Assembly: GCA_049840435.1 (NCBI GenBank)
Contig: JASGKY010000042.1
Coordinates: forward strand, 248,001 to 312,000
Direction of reading: 5' to 3'
DNA length: 64,000 bases
DNA from: JADLHS01 sp049840435
GTDB taxonomy: Bacteria > Verrucomicrobiota > Verrucomicrobiia > Limisphaerales > JADLHS01
Shown: positions 43,414 to 53,973 of the stretch, piece by piece
How the letters are laid out: every line of letters starts with the position of its first letter
Position numbering within the stretch: the stretch's first letter is position 1
Made by a program: the position numbers and the translations under genes
Notes under the pieces: generated by a model
What the model was told of the DNA's origin: nothing
The model's database searches: none
Seen by the model: only the letters and a program-made list of their open reading frames with translations

Positions 43414-44717
43414 TTAATCGAGCACCACGCTGCCACGATCAACGAGCTTTCGTGCACGCTCGCGGATGGCGTCGCGGCCCGGTTCGTCCTGCCCTTTGAG
43501 ATCAACCAGTACGGGCGGCAGCCACAGGTGGCGCGGCGTGCCGTTGATGTGGAACAGTCGCTCGGCGGGATAAGAGAAGCGGATTCCCGTCCTTTCCAGC
43601 GTTTGGGAATAGACGGCGCCGTTCAGACCCGCCATCGCCGTGCCCACCACCTGCCCGCGACGCATGCCATCGAAGCCGATGGCCATCCCTTCCCCCATGC
43701 TGCCCGTCCAGTGATCGACGAGTACGATCAACGTTCCTTCGTACGTAAAGGGTCCACGCGGCGTAACGTACTGCGCCCACAGGCGGCTGCGCGGCCTTGA
43801 TAACCGGCGCTGGGAAGCTCGTAGCGCTGGTACAGCCGGGCCTCGTGAACGAAGCGGCCCATCACGGCTTCCGCGATGGCGGTGTTGCCACCGCTGGGGG
43901 TGTCACGCAGATCCAGAAGCAGCGCCGCGCACCCAGCCAGCTCGGTAAGAGCGGCGTCGAATGCCGGCACCAGGCGGTCGTCCCCAAGGCTATTGTTGAT
44001 GCGGATATACCCCACCTGCGCCGCTAAACGCTGGGCTGAAAGGGGTGCCGCAGGGGCTGATGACGCGTGCGCTGCAGCGACGCTGGAATCGGCAATCGTC
44101 AGGTCATGTGGACCATCCGCAGTGGCGATGGTGACCTGGCGTGATTCGTCGTGCCGACCAGCCAAGAGGCTGCGCAGCGCCCAGGCGCGCGCCGCCGGGG
44201 TTACGCTGGCACCGGGTCCCAGCCGCTCGGTTACCGCACGCGCTACGGGAACTTTACCGACCGCCAGCAGCTCCTGTCCGGCCCGCACTCCCGCGCGCGC
44301 TGCAGCACTCTGCGGTCGCACCGCCAGCACTACGGCGCGCTCCCCGATGAAGTCGGCCCAGATGTCGGCACCGGTGGGAACCAGGCGAAAGGAGTGCGGC
44401 GTATTGGTGCCCAGACTTGCGTGGGCATCGTGAAGCGCGTCCAGCGCGGTTTCCAATAAAGCGATGAACGCGGCGCGATCGCGCACCTGCAACGCGCGCG
44501 GGGCCAGGCGCTGGCGTACCCCTTCCCAGTCGACGTGATTGTCGCCGAAGTAGACATATCCTTCGGCGATCTCCTTGATGAACTGATCGAAGTCGCGTGC
44601 GTAGTCGCTGGCCCGCGGCGCCGCAGCAGGAACCGCAGCCGCTGGACCACGCGCGGGAATCGCACACGCCGCGCCCACCGCCACCAAAAACCCGAGACCC
44701 AGGATGTATCTGCGCAT
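43414..44717 (-). CDS. S41-family (C-terminal processing-like) peptidase (frameshifted)
   Basis: Signal peptide/lipoprotein-like start (LGLGFLVAVGAACAIPARGP). An N-terminal helical part (FDQFIKEIAEGYVYFGDNHV, TALDALHDAHASLGTNTPHS) precedes a PDZ-like region (RAGVRAGQELLAVGKVPVAR). The catalytic domain starts VGYIRINNSLGDDRLVPAFD and LLLDLRDTPSGGNTAIAEAV. After a frameshift near 43,730 it continues LIVLVDHWTGSMGEGMAIGF with the catalytic Ser, and GQVVGTAMAGLNG. Likely a periplasmic or outer-membrane protease of unknown substrate. Confidence 0.82.
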
Positions 44718-45478
44718 GGAAGAGGAGTCGCAACATAGTCGAAGCCATATCGCTTTTCAATGGCGGTACGCAGCGGCAACGGGCGTGTGCTGCAATCGAT
44801 CCCGCGGCGCTTCCGGAAGCGTATTGCGCTACGGAGTGAAAGACCTAGGTCCTCATTGGTCATAGCACCCGTGCCGTCGCGCAGCACGGTCTCGGTTTTC
44901 CCGCGGGCGATGAATCCGTAAGGGGAAGGTCTGCGGTGGCATCGGAAGACGTCCGCCCGCAGATCGCAGCGCCACCTGTGCGGTTCTTGTCAGTGGCCTG
45001 CGCCGACATGCGTCCGTGTGCGAAAGATGTACCGGGTACAGTCATGTCCCAGAACGGGCCGCGGCGTGCATCGACATCGGGCGGCGCACTGAAAAGTCCC
45101 CTCGCAACCCTGCTGGTTTCGGCGCTGAGCCCCGCTGAGACAGGGCCACCAAGCACGCCCTGGCGCCCGAGCTGCGCGCGCGGAGCAGCGCAAAAAATCT
45201 GCAACTCCTCCACTGAAACTACGTAATGCCTCAAGCTCGGGAGCTGCGCGGGCGCGTTACGCCGCCTGTGATGGCGGTCAAACCTGGCACTCACTTTGCT
45301 GTACGTACGGTTAACATCGTCCGATCGGTGCGAGCCGCCGTACTGGCTCGAAGTCGGAGTCACGTCATGCTGCCCGGGAGGGCGTTGGGCGCTTGGCAGC
45401 GTCGTACGGCTCTGGCTTTTTTACACCTATGGGGAATCGGACTTCGGATTAGCAACTTACCAAGCAGGAAGGTGCACC
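44718..45478. other. Intergenic region without an assigned gene
   Basis: About 760 bases between the divergent S41 protease and the DUF11 surface protein. Open frames on both strands (44860-45363 minus, 45226-45615 plus) have Arg/Cys-rich, low-quality composition and no start signal. The region probably holds regulatory sequence and possibly a decayed gene. It contains CCTCATTGGTCATAG (44851-44865), a motif also seen at 50,645 and 54,896. Confidence 0.45.
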
Positions 45479-48373
45479 GTGAACAAGAAGCGTTTATCTG
45501 GTTTCTCGAGATGGGCAGGAATCGCTGCCGTGGCGACCTTGGGAGTGATGTCGGGGACTCCCCACACCGCTCACGCGGCCACCACCAACCGCTATGCTAC
45601 CGACGACCACGGTAACTTCATGATGTTCGGTAACACCAGTGGCTTCGACTGCCGTGACAAGCAGGTGGAAAGGCCCGTGGTCGGTAACGTTCCTTATGAC
45701 TTCGTTTTGGGACTGTTTACCTGCAACAGACTCATTTTTGGTGATCAAGATAGCGGCATCGATCTGCTATGGCGCTCGCAGTACGCCAGCAGCGGAGCGG
45801 GCGCCGATGCGACCATCTCCCCGTCGGAGTCGCGCTCGACCGCGATACTGGCGCTGCCCGCGGGAGCCAAGGTGGTGAAGGCGCGGCTGTACTGGGCGGC
45901 GCAGCGTAACGCCGGTCAGGGTCCCGGCACCTCGGTCAACTTCGATCGTCCGGGTGGCTTTGCGCGCACCATCCAGGGCGAAGCCGCCGCAGCCAAGAAG
46001 CTCACCATCAACGGCCTCGATTATTATCAGAGCTCGACCGACGTCACGAGCCTCTTACAGGCCAACGGCAGCGGCGCCTACCGCGTGGGCAACATCCAGA
46101 CCATCGACGTCCGCAACATCGATCTCGATGTCGGCTTCGTGGCGTGGAACATCGTCGTGTTCTATCACCTGGACAGTGAGCCGGTGCGCAACATGGCGCT
46201 GTTCGATGGCCTCGAGCGCGTCAGCACCACCCAGGGCAGCACCACCACGGTAAACCTGAACGGCTTTACCGTTCCCGCCAACGGCTTTTCGGCCAAGCTC
46301 GGCGTCATCGCCTACGAAGGTGACAACGACATCACCGGTGATCAGCTCAAGGTCAACGGCACCGCCGTCAGCAACACCTACAATCCGGTGAACAACTTCT
46401 TCAACCGGTCCAGCACCGTGCTAAATCAGCTGGCGCCGCGCACCGGTGATCTGCCGCAGATGTCGGGTCGGCCGTCGTCGATGTCGGGTTACGACTCGGA
46501 CGTCATCGACATCACCGGGCAGCTGACCCCGGGCATCACGTCGTTCCGGCTCGATGCCACGACTTCTGGTGATGAATACTTCCTGGGCGTGTTCGCCACC
46601 GCGGTGTCCACCATCCGTCCGGTGTTTTCCAACACCGTAAAGACCGTCACCAACATCGATCGCAGCGATGGCCGCTTCCTGCCCGGCGATACGCTGGAGT
46701 ACACCATCACCACCACCAACACCGGTAACGACATCGGCAAGCTGGTGACGGTCACCGATGCGCTGCCCGCGGGTGTGACTTATAGGCCGGGTACGCTGGT
46801 GATCAAAACCGGCACCAACATGGGAACCAAGACCGATGCGGCCGACAACGATCAGGCGGAGTACGTAGCGGCCACCCGCACCGTCACCTTCCGCCTGGGA
46901 ACCGGCGCCAATGGCACGACGGGCGGCGACATGGCGGTGGATGCCACGGCTTCGGTGGCCTTTCGCGTCACCATCGATGCCAACGCCACCGGCACCATCG
47001 TCAACCAGGGCGCCGTAAGCTCGGTCGGCAAGACCGCGCAAGAGCAAGGCGCCACCACCCCGATTGTCTGGCCGAGCGGCAGCGGCGGCGGTGTGAACGT
47101 GGGGACACCAGTGGTCATCTCGACTTGCGCGACCAACGCCGACTGCCCGAACACGGCGCCGATCTGCGACCTCACCAAGGTGCCGCCGCAGTGCGTGTGC
47201 CGCATGGACTCGGACTGCATGGGCGGCCGCGTGTGCAGCCCCACCACCAAGCAGTGCGTCGAGTGTATTCCCGGCGCCGGCGGCATGTGTAATCCCAATG
47301 GCGCGGGTGGCTACTGTCTGCCCAACAACACCTGCGGCTGCCAGAGCTCGACCGACTGCGCGGGACGTGTCTGTGATACGAGCACCGGAACCTGTGCGGC
47401 GGTAAACACCGACCTCTCCTTGACGCTGACGCGCACGCCCGCCGGCACGCTGATTCCGCCGGGCACGCCGCTCACCTATACGCTGACGGTGGCGAACAAC
47501 GGCCAGGTGGCCATCAACGGCGCGACCATCGATGCTTCGCTGGCCCCGAACCTTCCCGGTGCCGCCTGGACCTGCATGGGTCAGGGGGGTGCAGTATGTC
47601 CGGCCGCGCAGGGCACGGCGCCGCTTTCCAGCCTGGTCAACGTGCCGGCCGGTGGCAAGCTGGTTTATACCTTCACCGCTACCACGTCTGCGGATCCGGT
47701 CAGCAGCACGCTGGATTTCACCGCCGCGATCACGCCGCCGCGCGGTTACGTCGATACCAATCCCGCCGACAACGTCGTCACCGACAGCTTGATCGTGGGC
47801 ATCCCGCCGCTGGGTCCGGATCTCAGCATCACCGTGACGGAAGTTCCTTCCGAGACCGACAACTCGGTGGACTACATCATCCAGGTCACCAATCACGGCC
47901 CGGGCGTGGCGCCGGGAGCCACCGTGACCTACGACGTCCCGCCGGGCGCCGAGATCACCATCACGGCCGGCACGGACTGGAGCTGCGAGCGCACCAACAA
48001 CAACGCGCAGGTGGTGTGCCGCAGCACCATGCCGATTCCGGTGGGTGATGCCTCGCCGATCCGCATCAACGTGAAGGGTGAGCCGGGCGCCACGACCCTG
48101 CCGGTGAACATCTCGGTGACCGGCACCGATGGCACGGGCTCGCCGCTGTCGGATCCCAACCCGGCCGATAACACCATCATGCGCACCACCACGCTGGGGC
48201 AGTTCGGCCTGGCGGGTGGCGGTCTGTTTGGCTCGTGTGACTGCTCGCTGATCGGCAGCTCGGCACACCCGACTCCCAGCTCGCCGCTGTATGCCATCGC
48301 GGGACTGTTCGGTCTGGCCCTGCTCGTCCGCAGCGCCCGTCGTTCCCGTCAGCAAGCCAGCACTCGTAACTAG
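45479..48373 (+). CDS. Large MYXO-CTERM-like surface protein with DUF11 repeats and a Cys-rich region
   Basis: GTG 45479 follows GGAAGG (45468-45473). 964 residues: signal peptide (KKRLSGFSRWAGIAAVATLG); an N-terminal beta domain of about 380 residues (ARLYWAAQRNAGQGPGTSVN, VGFVAWNIVVFYHLDSEPVR); a DUF11-type repeat (DTLEYTITTTNTGNDIGKLV); a Cys-rich segment of some 20 cysteines (CATNADCPNTAPICDLTKVP to STGTCAA, about residues 545-640); two more DUF11 repeats; and a C-terminal CDC-linker-hydrophobic-Arg tail (GLFGLALLVRSARRSRQQ) like MYXO-CTERM sorting signals. A long cell-surface protein, followed by an OmpA-type partner gene. Confidence 0.85.
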   Translation: MNKKRLSGFSRWAGIAAVATLGVMSGTPHTAHAATTNRYATDDHGNFMMFGNTSGFDCRDKQVERPVVGNVPYDFVLGLFTCNRLIFGDQDSGIDLLWRSQYASSGAGADATISPSESRSTAILALPAGAKVVKARLYWAAQRNAGQGPGTSVNFDRPGGFARTIQGEAAAAKKLTINGLDYYQSSTDVTSLLQANGSGAYRVGNIQTIDVRNIDLDVGFVAWNIVVFYHLDSEPVRNMALFDGLERVSTTQGSTTTVNLNGFTVPANGFSAKLGVIAYEGDNDITGDQLKVNGTAVSNTYNPVNNFFNRSSTVLNQLAPRTGDLPQMSGRPSSMSGYDSDVIDITGQLTPGITSFRLDATTSGDEYFLGVFATAVSTIRPVFSNTVKTVTNIDRSDGRFLPGDTLEYTITTTNTGNDIGKLVTVTDALPAGVTYRPGTLVIKTGTNMGTKTDAADNDQAEYVAATRTVTFRLGTGANGTTGGDMAVDATASVAFRVTIDANATGTIVNQGAVSSVGKTAQEQGATTPIVWPSGSGGGVNVGTPVVISTCATNADCPNTAPICDLTKVPPQCVCRMDSDCMGGRVCSPTTKQCVECIPGAGGMCNPNGAGGYCLPNNTCGCQSSTDCAGRVCDTSTGTCAAVNTDLSLTLTRTPAGTLIPPGTPLTYTLTVANNGQVAINGATIDASLAPNLPGAAWTCMGQGGAVCPAAQGTAPLSSLVNVPAGGKLVYTFTATTSADPVSSTLDFTAAITPPRGYVDTNPADNVVTDSLIVGIPPLGPDLSITVTEVPSETDNSVDYIIQVTNHGPGVAPGATVTYDVPPGAEITITAGTDWSCERTNNNAQVVCRSTMPIPVGDASPIRINVKGEPGATTLPVNISVTGTDGTGSPLSDPNPADNTIMRTTTLGQFGLAGGGLFGSCDCSLIGSSAHPTPSSPLYAIAGLFGLALLVRSARRSRQQASTRN

Positions 48374-48490
48374 AGCTCTCTTTTCTCAACCCAACTCAAA
48401 CCCTGGCCCGAGCGGGCGCCCTTCGCGATGTTGCGACATCGTGCCGGGCGTCCTCTTGACCGCCTGACAAAATGAAGAGAGGAAAACCGC

Positions 48491-50503
48491 ATGCGCCCAA
48501 TTCGTAGTTATCTGTGCGCACTTACGCTGGGCCTGGCGTCGCTTACGCTGGCCCAGCCGGCCGAGGCGCAGAATCAAGGCTTCACCGTCAATCGCTACGA
48601 TCCCACCACCGCGGGTGAGTGGTCGTTCTGGGTGGATCATCCGTGGTACTCCAAGACGCGCTACTTCGCCGCCGGCATCACGCTGAACTACGCGCACGAT
48701 CCGCTGGTGTTCGGTCGCATCAACGGCAGCGGCTTCGAAGCAACGCGCTCGGTGATCGAGCATCAGCTGCTGGGTCACGTGGACATCGCGGGCTCGTTCC
48801 TCGATCGGGTCACCCTCAATCTCTCGCTGCCCATCACGCTGCTCGAGCGCGGCAACGCCAGCGCTGGCGTGACGCCGACCGAAGGTGTGGGCATGGGCGA
48901 TCCGCGCCTCGGCTTCATGATTCGCCTGTATGGTCAGCCGGATGAGAGCGCGTTTTCAATAAGCTTCGGCTCAAACTTCTACATTCCGCTGCGCGCGCTG
49001 ACCGGGGACACCAGCGCCATCACCCCGACCTCCAGTGACAGCGGCTTTCGTTTCCTGCCCAAGGTGGTACTCGGCGACCTGGCCCATCACGTGCGCTGGT
49101 CGTTCGTGGGGGCGTTCCTCTACCGTCCCACCGCGGTGATCGGCACCACCAGCAATCCCGATGGCAGCACCACGGGGCCCGAGCTGCAGCTGGGCGCACT
49201 GGTGCAGTACGCCGACACGCAGCGCCGCTTCGCCATCGGTCCCGAGCTGATGCTGGCGACCGTGGTGACCGAAAAGCCGTTCAGCCGCGACTACACCAGC
49301 CTCGAACTTCTGCTCGGCGCGCACTACAACGTCGCCAATCAGGTGCAGCTGGGCCTGGCCGGAGGACTCGGCGCGCTGCGCCAGCCGGGAACTCCCGATG
49401 GTCGTGTGCTGCTGCGTGTGGCATACGCGCCGATCCGCAAAGCGCCCACCGCGCACGATCGTGATGGCGATGGAATTTCCGACAGCGAAGACATCTGCCC
49501 CGATGATCCCGCCGGCCGTTATCCCGATCCCGAGCGCCGCGGCTGTCCGCTGAGCGATCGTGATAAAGACGGCGTGTTCGATCGCGACGATCTATGTCCT
49601 GACGTACCCAAAGGGCCAACTCCGGATCCCGAGCGCAAAGGCTGCCCGCTGGGCGACCGCGACGGCGACGGCGTATCCGATCGCGACGATATCTGCCCCG
49701 ATGAAGCGCAGGGCAACAATCCCGATCCGGAAAAGCGCGGCTGCCCACTGCGTGACCGCGACAAGGACACCGTGTTCGATCGCGACGACCTGTGCCCCGA
49801 CGTACCGCAGGGTCCCGTGCCCGATCCGCAGCGCAAGGGCTGCCCGGCCGGTGATCGTGACAAGGACGGCGTGCTCGATCCGCTGGATGCTTGCCCCGAC
49901 ACGCCGGCGGGCCTCAACCCGGATCCGGAGCGTCCCGGCTGCCCGGCATCGGACCGCGATCACGATCAGGTGCCCGACCGCGTGGATGCTTGCCCCGACA
50001 AGCCCGGCGCGCCACATCCGGATCCGAAAAAGAACGGCTGCCCGAGCCTGATCGAGATCAAGAACGGCATGCTGGTGATCTTGAAGCCGGTGTTTTTCGC
50101 CACCAACAAAGACGAGATCCTGCCGCAGAGCTTCCCGGTGCTGCAGGCCGTGGCGGATGCGCTCTTGGCAACGGCTTCGATCAAAAAGATCTCGATCGAA
50201 GGCCACACCGACAACCGCGGCAAGGCCGACTACAACACCGAGCTGTCTGACCGCCGCGCGCAGAGCGTCGTGCGCTGGCTGTCGCAGCACAGCATCGCGG
50301 CCGACCGCATGAGCGCCAAGGGCTTTGGCCCCGCGCGACCGGTCGCCAACAACGGCACCGCCAAGGGTCGCGCCGCCAACCGCCGGGTCGACTTCGTCAT
50401 CGTGGATCCGCCGCAAGCGGTGGGCATCCCCAGCGGACCCGTCGAAGCGCCGGTGATCATCGACCACGCTGGCAAGGGCGGCGGCAAGAAGCGCACGAAG
50501 TAG
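48491..50503 (+). CDS. Outer-membrane OmpA-family protein with thrombospondin type 3 repeats
   Basis: ATG 48491 with GAGAGGA eight bases upstream. 670 residues: signal peptide (YLCALTLGLASLTLAQPAEA); an about 290-residue beta-barrel-like part (SFWVDHPWYSKTRYFAAGIT, LGHVDIAGSFLDRVTLNLSL); six calcium-binding thrombospondin type 3 repeats (DRDGDGISDSEDICPDDPAG and variants, about 320-515); and an OmpA peptidoglycan-binding domain (ISIEGHTDNRGKADYNTELS, RVDFVIVDPP). It links outer membrane and peptidoglycan. Directly follows the DUF11 surface protein, so the two probably act together. Confidence 0.93.
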   Translation: MRPIRSYLCALTLGLASLTLAQPAEAQNQGFTVNRYDPTTAGEWSFWVDHPWYSKTRYFAAGITLNYAHDPLVFGRINGSGFEATRSVIEHQLLGHVDIAGSFLDRVTLNLSLPITLLERGNASAGVTPTEGVGMGDPRLGFMIRLYGQPDESAFSISFGSNFYIPLRALTGDTSAITPTSSDSGFRFLPKVVLGDLAHHVRWSFVGAFLYRPTAVIGTTSNPDGSTTGPELQLGALVQYADTQRRFAIGPELMLATVVTEKPFSRDYTSLELLLGAHYNVANQVQLGLAGGLGALRQPGTPDGRVLLRVAYAPIRKAPTAHDRDGDGISDSEDICPDDPAGRYPDPERRGCPLSDRDKDGVFDRDDLCPDVPKGPTPDPERKGCPLGDRDGDGVSDRDDICPDEAQGNNPDPEKRGCPLRDRDKDTVFDRDDLCPDVPQGPVPDPQRKGCPAGDRDKDGVLDPLDACPDTPAGLNPDPERPGCPASDRDHDQVPDRVDACPDKPGAPHPDPKKNGCPSLIEIKNGMLVILKPVFFATNKDEILPQSFPVLQAVADALLATASIKKISIEGHTDNRGKADYNTELSDRRAQSVVRWLSQHSIAADRMSAKGFGPARPVANNGTAKGRAANRRVDFVIVDPPQAVGIPSGPVEAPVIIDHAGKGGGKKRTK

Positions 50504-50516
50504 TTCGCCCTGAAGC

Positions 50517-50546
50517 GCCGCGCCGGACTCGTGGTTTCGGCGCGGC
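50517..50546 (+). terminator. Hairpin after the OmpA-family gene
   Basis: GCCGCGCCG (50517-50525) and CGGCGCGGC (50538-50546) pair perfectly with a 12-base loop, 14 bases after the stop codon. The downstream CTCCTCCCC lacks a T run, so strength is uncertain. Confidence 0.5.
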
Positions 50547-50763
50547 TCCTCCCCTCCTGCAGCCTACTGCTGCTCGTCCCCCTCATTCATTTCTCGATGC
50601 AACTACGGGATGATTTTCCCGATGGTAAGGCGCAACGCGTAACCTATTGGTCATAGGGTAATCGCTGTGAGAAATTTGCCGCAGACGACCCGCGGAGCAG
50701 CAAAGTCCAGGCACGAATCAGCACCTGCCCTGCGGAACTCGTGGCCCCTGTCCTGCGGCTCCG

Positions 50764-53700
50764 CTATTCGTAGCCGCCTTTGAAGACTTGTTTGCGGTCG
50801 AGTACCCGCAGAGCGAACCGCGACTTGAGCTGGGCCTCTTCTTCCGGCGTCAGCGTACCAAACAGGGCGATGGTCAGCGCCGCGGGATGAAGATACTTCT
50901 GCGCCACCCGCAAGACCTCTGCCGGCGTTACTTGGGCCATCGCCGCGAGCTTCTGGCGATCATAATCCCACGGCCGATCCTCCAACTCGTAAAGCATGAT
51001 GCGACTTACGTTGGCAGCGGGGCTGGCGTAGTGAAACGGTAGATAGCTGTTGCGGCGCTGCAGCTGGGCATCGATCTCGGCCTGCGACACAGCGACGGTG
51101 CGCAGGCGTTCCAGCTCTTGCAGCACGCAGTCGATCGAGCGTAACACCCGAGCCGAGCGAGTCTGATATTCGATACGCAGCTGCCCCGGCACGCCAGGGC
51201 GACCTTCGTGCGCAAGCGCTGCCCCGATGCTGTAGGTAAGTCCCTCTTCCTGACGCAGGCGCGCCATCAAGCGCGACTGCAGGTCGCCGGAATCGAGCAG
51301 GTTTTTCAGCACCGCCAGCGCCGCGTGATCCGCCTCGGGCGCAGTACGATCCACGGCCAGCTGCTGCACCAGCGTTACCGCAACCCCGGGGACGGCACGA
51401 CGCACCAGGAACGCACCGGGAAACGTACGCACCGGACGGACGAGATCCACGCGGCGCGAGTCCTCGGCACGCCGCCACGCACCCAGCGTACTCTCGATGC
51501 GCGCGGCCAGCGCACGCTTGTCGAAGTCACCTACCGCAGCGATGTACAGGTTGTCGCGCCCGAGATATCGTCGCCACAGCCGGCGCACCTGATAAGGCCA
51601 AGTGGTCAGCAGCAGCTGCCACTTGCCGGGCACGTACCCCAGGCGCGGATCGTCGCCAGCCAAGACGTGGCTTGCGACCTGGTTGGCTCCGGACTCGAGG
51701 TTCTCGCCGCGCATCCGCATGGTGCTGAGGTAACCAAACTTGGCGCCCCACGTCGAAAACTCGCCAATCCGCGGTGACTTGAGGACGTCCAGCGCAACAT
51801 CGTACGCTGCAGCAAAGCTTTGCGCGGGGGCAAAAAACTTTGCTTCACTCAAGGTCTCGCCGAGGGAAATGTCGAACCTCATACCAAGCTCACGCTCACG
51901 CTCTTGCAAGGCCGCGGCAGAGAGCCGCGTGGTGCCACCATGACTCAAAAGCGAGCTGGCGACCTGGTAAGCCGCGAGATCTTTCAGCGGCGCTGAGTTT
52001 ACGCCGCCGCGCCAGGCAAAGTGCAGCGACACCGCGGGCTTGCTGTGATCTTCTTGTAGAAACAGTGTGATTCCTGAAGGCAGGACGATGCGCTCGATTT
52101 CTTTGCCGACGGTCGGGCTGCGGCCCGCGGGTACTGGCGCAGCTTGCAGCTCGGCCAGCGCCGCGGTAAACGCCGCTGACTGCGGCTTTTCTGCAGCCGC
52201 TTTGACAGCGGATTTCGTGGCAGCGACCGGCCCTGCCGCGGCAACAACGGACGGTGCATTTTTGGCCGGCCGGCGTAGCTCGGCTACGTTTTTATGATCC
52301 GCGCGAAGGTAGCGGCGCGCGACTTCCTGCACCTCGACCGCCGTCACGCTGGCGATACGGCGCGGGTAGTCGTGTAGCGCGCTGGTGTCGCCCGTAGTCA
52401 TCACTTCCTCTGTGACACGGTGGGCCAGCTGGAGATCATCATCGAGTCCCGGCAGGAAGCTGTTCTGCAGATCCAGCTTGGCGCGCGCGAGCTCCCAGGG
52501 CGCGACGCCACGCTCCTGCAGCCGGCGAATCGTGCGCGCCACTGCGGACTCTTTCTGGCTTGCCACCCAGCGTCCCGGATCCGGATAGACACCGACCATG
52601 AAGTACCCAGCGCTGGCCAGCACCGTATGTTGGGCGTAGGCGGACAACCCATCGCGGGAAAAACGCGAGCGGTTCATCACGCTAAGAACCTGCGCTACGA
52701 TGTCCAGCGCATACTGATCCGGATGGCCCTTGGGCACGGTAGGCCAGCCGATATAAAGCCGCGGTGTGGCATCCACCTCGATGACCCGGCGCCGCTCGCC
52801 GTGCTGCTCGGGCTCGGGAGTGAGGTGGCGCGGTATCGCCGGTCCGTTCTGCCACGGACCGAGGTACTTTTTGGCCAGCCGCTCGACTTCTGCTGGCTGC
52901 ACGTCGCCGACCAGCACCAGCGCGCAGTGCGCCGGCGCATAATGCGTACGGAAGTAGGCGCGGGCATCGTCGCGATGGAGCTGCTCGAGGTCTCCTGGCC
53001 AGCCGACGATTGGTGTGCCGTAGGGATGCGCAGAAAACAGCATCGCGTTCAGCGCTTCGTACAGCATGGCACCAGGCTGCGTATCCGCGCCCCGCCGCCG
53101 CTCTTCGCGCACGACATCCCGCTCGGTATAAAAGTCACGAAATACCGGGTGCAGCAAGCGGTCGCTTTCCAGACGGAACCACAGCTCCAGGCGGCTCGCC
53201 GGAAGCTGCACGACGTAGGACGTATAGTCCTTGCCGGTAAACGCGTTCTTGCTGCGTGAGCCGCTGCGGTCGAGCAGCAGATCGAACTCGTCGCGCGCCA
53301 CCAGCCCACGATACTCGCTGGTCACGGCGTGGATCTCCGCGGTCTGCTGCGCGATACGCGCTTGCTGTTGCTGGCGCCCGGCGTCGTCAGCGGACGGCCG
53401 CAGGCGCTGCGCATTACGTTCGTTGTCCAGCACGCGCCACAGATCGTCGAGGCGTGCGGCCAGCACCGCTTCGCGCTGGGGATCGAGGGCACCAAGGTCG
53501 CGCGTGCCGGTGAACATCATGTGCTCGAGCAGATGGGCGATGCCGCTTTTGCCACGCGGATCATCCGCTGCCCCCACGTCAAAGCCATACACCGCGGCAA
53601 AAGTAGGAGAAGTATGGCGCGGCACGACGAAGATACGCAGGCCATTTTCCAGCCGCAGTTCGTGAATCGGCGGCGGTGGAATGCGCAGCGGCGCTGCCGT

Positions 53701-53799
53701 TGGTGGCAGGATGCGGGTACAGGCCCCAAGCGCTCCCACGGCGAGACAAAACAGCACCGCCCTCAAGCGAAAAAACCCAGCGTGCAGACGCAAATCCAC
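50764..53799 (-). CDS. M16-family zinc peptidase lipoprotein (two M16 units)
   Basis: 1011 residues and unbroken. A lipoprotein signal ends VGALGACTRILPP, with Cys as the lipidation site. The first M16 unit has the inverted zinc motif HLLEHMMFTGT with the downstream Glu in EIHAVTSEYRGL, and HPYGTPIVGWPGDLEQLHRD. The second unit (SGITLFLQEDHSKPAVSLHF ... LLSHGGTTRL) lacks HXXEH and is the usual inactive partner domain. Probably processes peptides or misfolded proteins at the outer membrane or in the periplasm. Convergent with the OmpA-family gene. Confidence 0.93.
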   Translation of the reverse strand: MDLRLHAGFFRLRAVLFCLAVGALGACTRILPPTAAPLRIPPPPIHELRLENGLRIFVVPRHTSPTFAAVYGFDVGAADDPRGKSGIAHLLEHMMFTGTRDLGALDPQREAVLAARLDDLWRVLDNERNAQRLRPSADDAGRQQQQARIAQQTAEIHAVTSEYRGLVARDEFDLLLDRSGSRSKNAFTGKDYTSYVVQLPASRLELWFRLESDRLLHPVFRDFYTERDVVREERRRGADTQPGAMLYEALNAMLFSAHPYGTPIVGWPGDLEQLHRDDARAYFRTHYAPAHCALVLVGDVQPAEVERLAKKYLGPWQNGPAIPRHLTPEPEQHGERRRVIEVDATPRLYIGWPTVPKGHPDQYALDIVAQVLSVMNRSRFSRDGLSAYAQHTVLASAGYFMVGVYPDPGRWVASQKESAVARTIRRLQERGVAPWELARAKLDLQNSFLPGLDDDLQLAHRVTEEVMTTGDTSALHDYPRRIASVTAVEVQEVARRYLRADHKNVAELRRPAKNAPSVVAAAGPVAATKSAVKAAAEKPQSAAFTAALAELQAAPVPAGRSPTVGKEIERIVLPSGITLFLQEDHSKPAVSLHFAWRGGVNSAPLKDLAAYQVASSLLSHGGTTRLSAAALQERERELGMRFDISLGETLSEAKFFAPAQSFAAAYDVALDVLKSPRIGEFSTWGAKFGYLSTMRMRGENLESGANQVASHVLAGDDPRLGYVPGKWQLLLTTWPYQVRRLWRRYLGRDNLYIAAVGDFDKRALAARIESTLGAWRRAEDSRRVDLVRPVRTFPGAFLVRRAVPGVAVTLVQQLAVDRTAPEADHAALAVLKNLLDSGDLQSRLMARLRQEEGLTYSIGAALAHEGRPGVPGQLRIEYQTRSARVLRSIDCVLQELERLRTVAVSQAEIDAQLQRRNSYLPFHYASPAANVSRIMLYELEDRPWDYDRQKLAAMAQVTPAEVLRVAQKYLHPAALTIALFGTLTPEEEAQLKSRFALRVLDRKQVFKGGYE

Positions 53800-53973
53800 G
53801 ATCTCCGATTTCAGGTAACCGCTACAACTTACGAACTTCGCGCTTTATTCCACGCTGCTTGGGTACGCGGCAGCTGCTCGTGGATATGACAGCTTCCGTA
53901 TTCATGTTCGCGGCCGGTAGAAGTTTTTGCGCCGTGTCCCCATCGGTACGTGAATTTCTATATAGTACGCTGA

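Noticed and set aside
46421..48355. A 644-residue minus-strand open frame opposite the DUF11 surface protein
   Set aside because: Arg/Gly/His-rich sequence without domains, antisense to an unbroken gene with ribosome-binding site, signal peptide and sorting signal.
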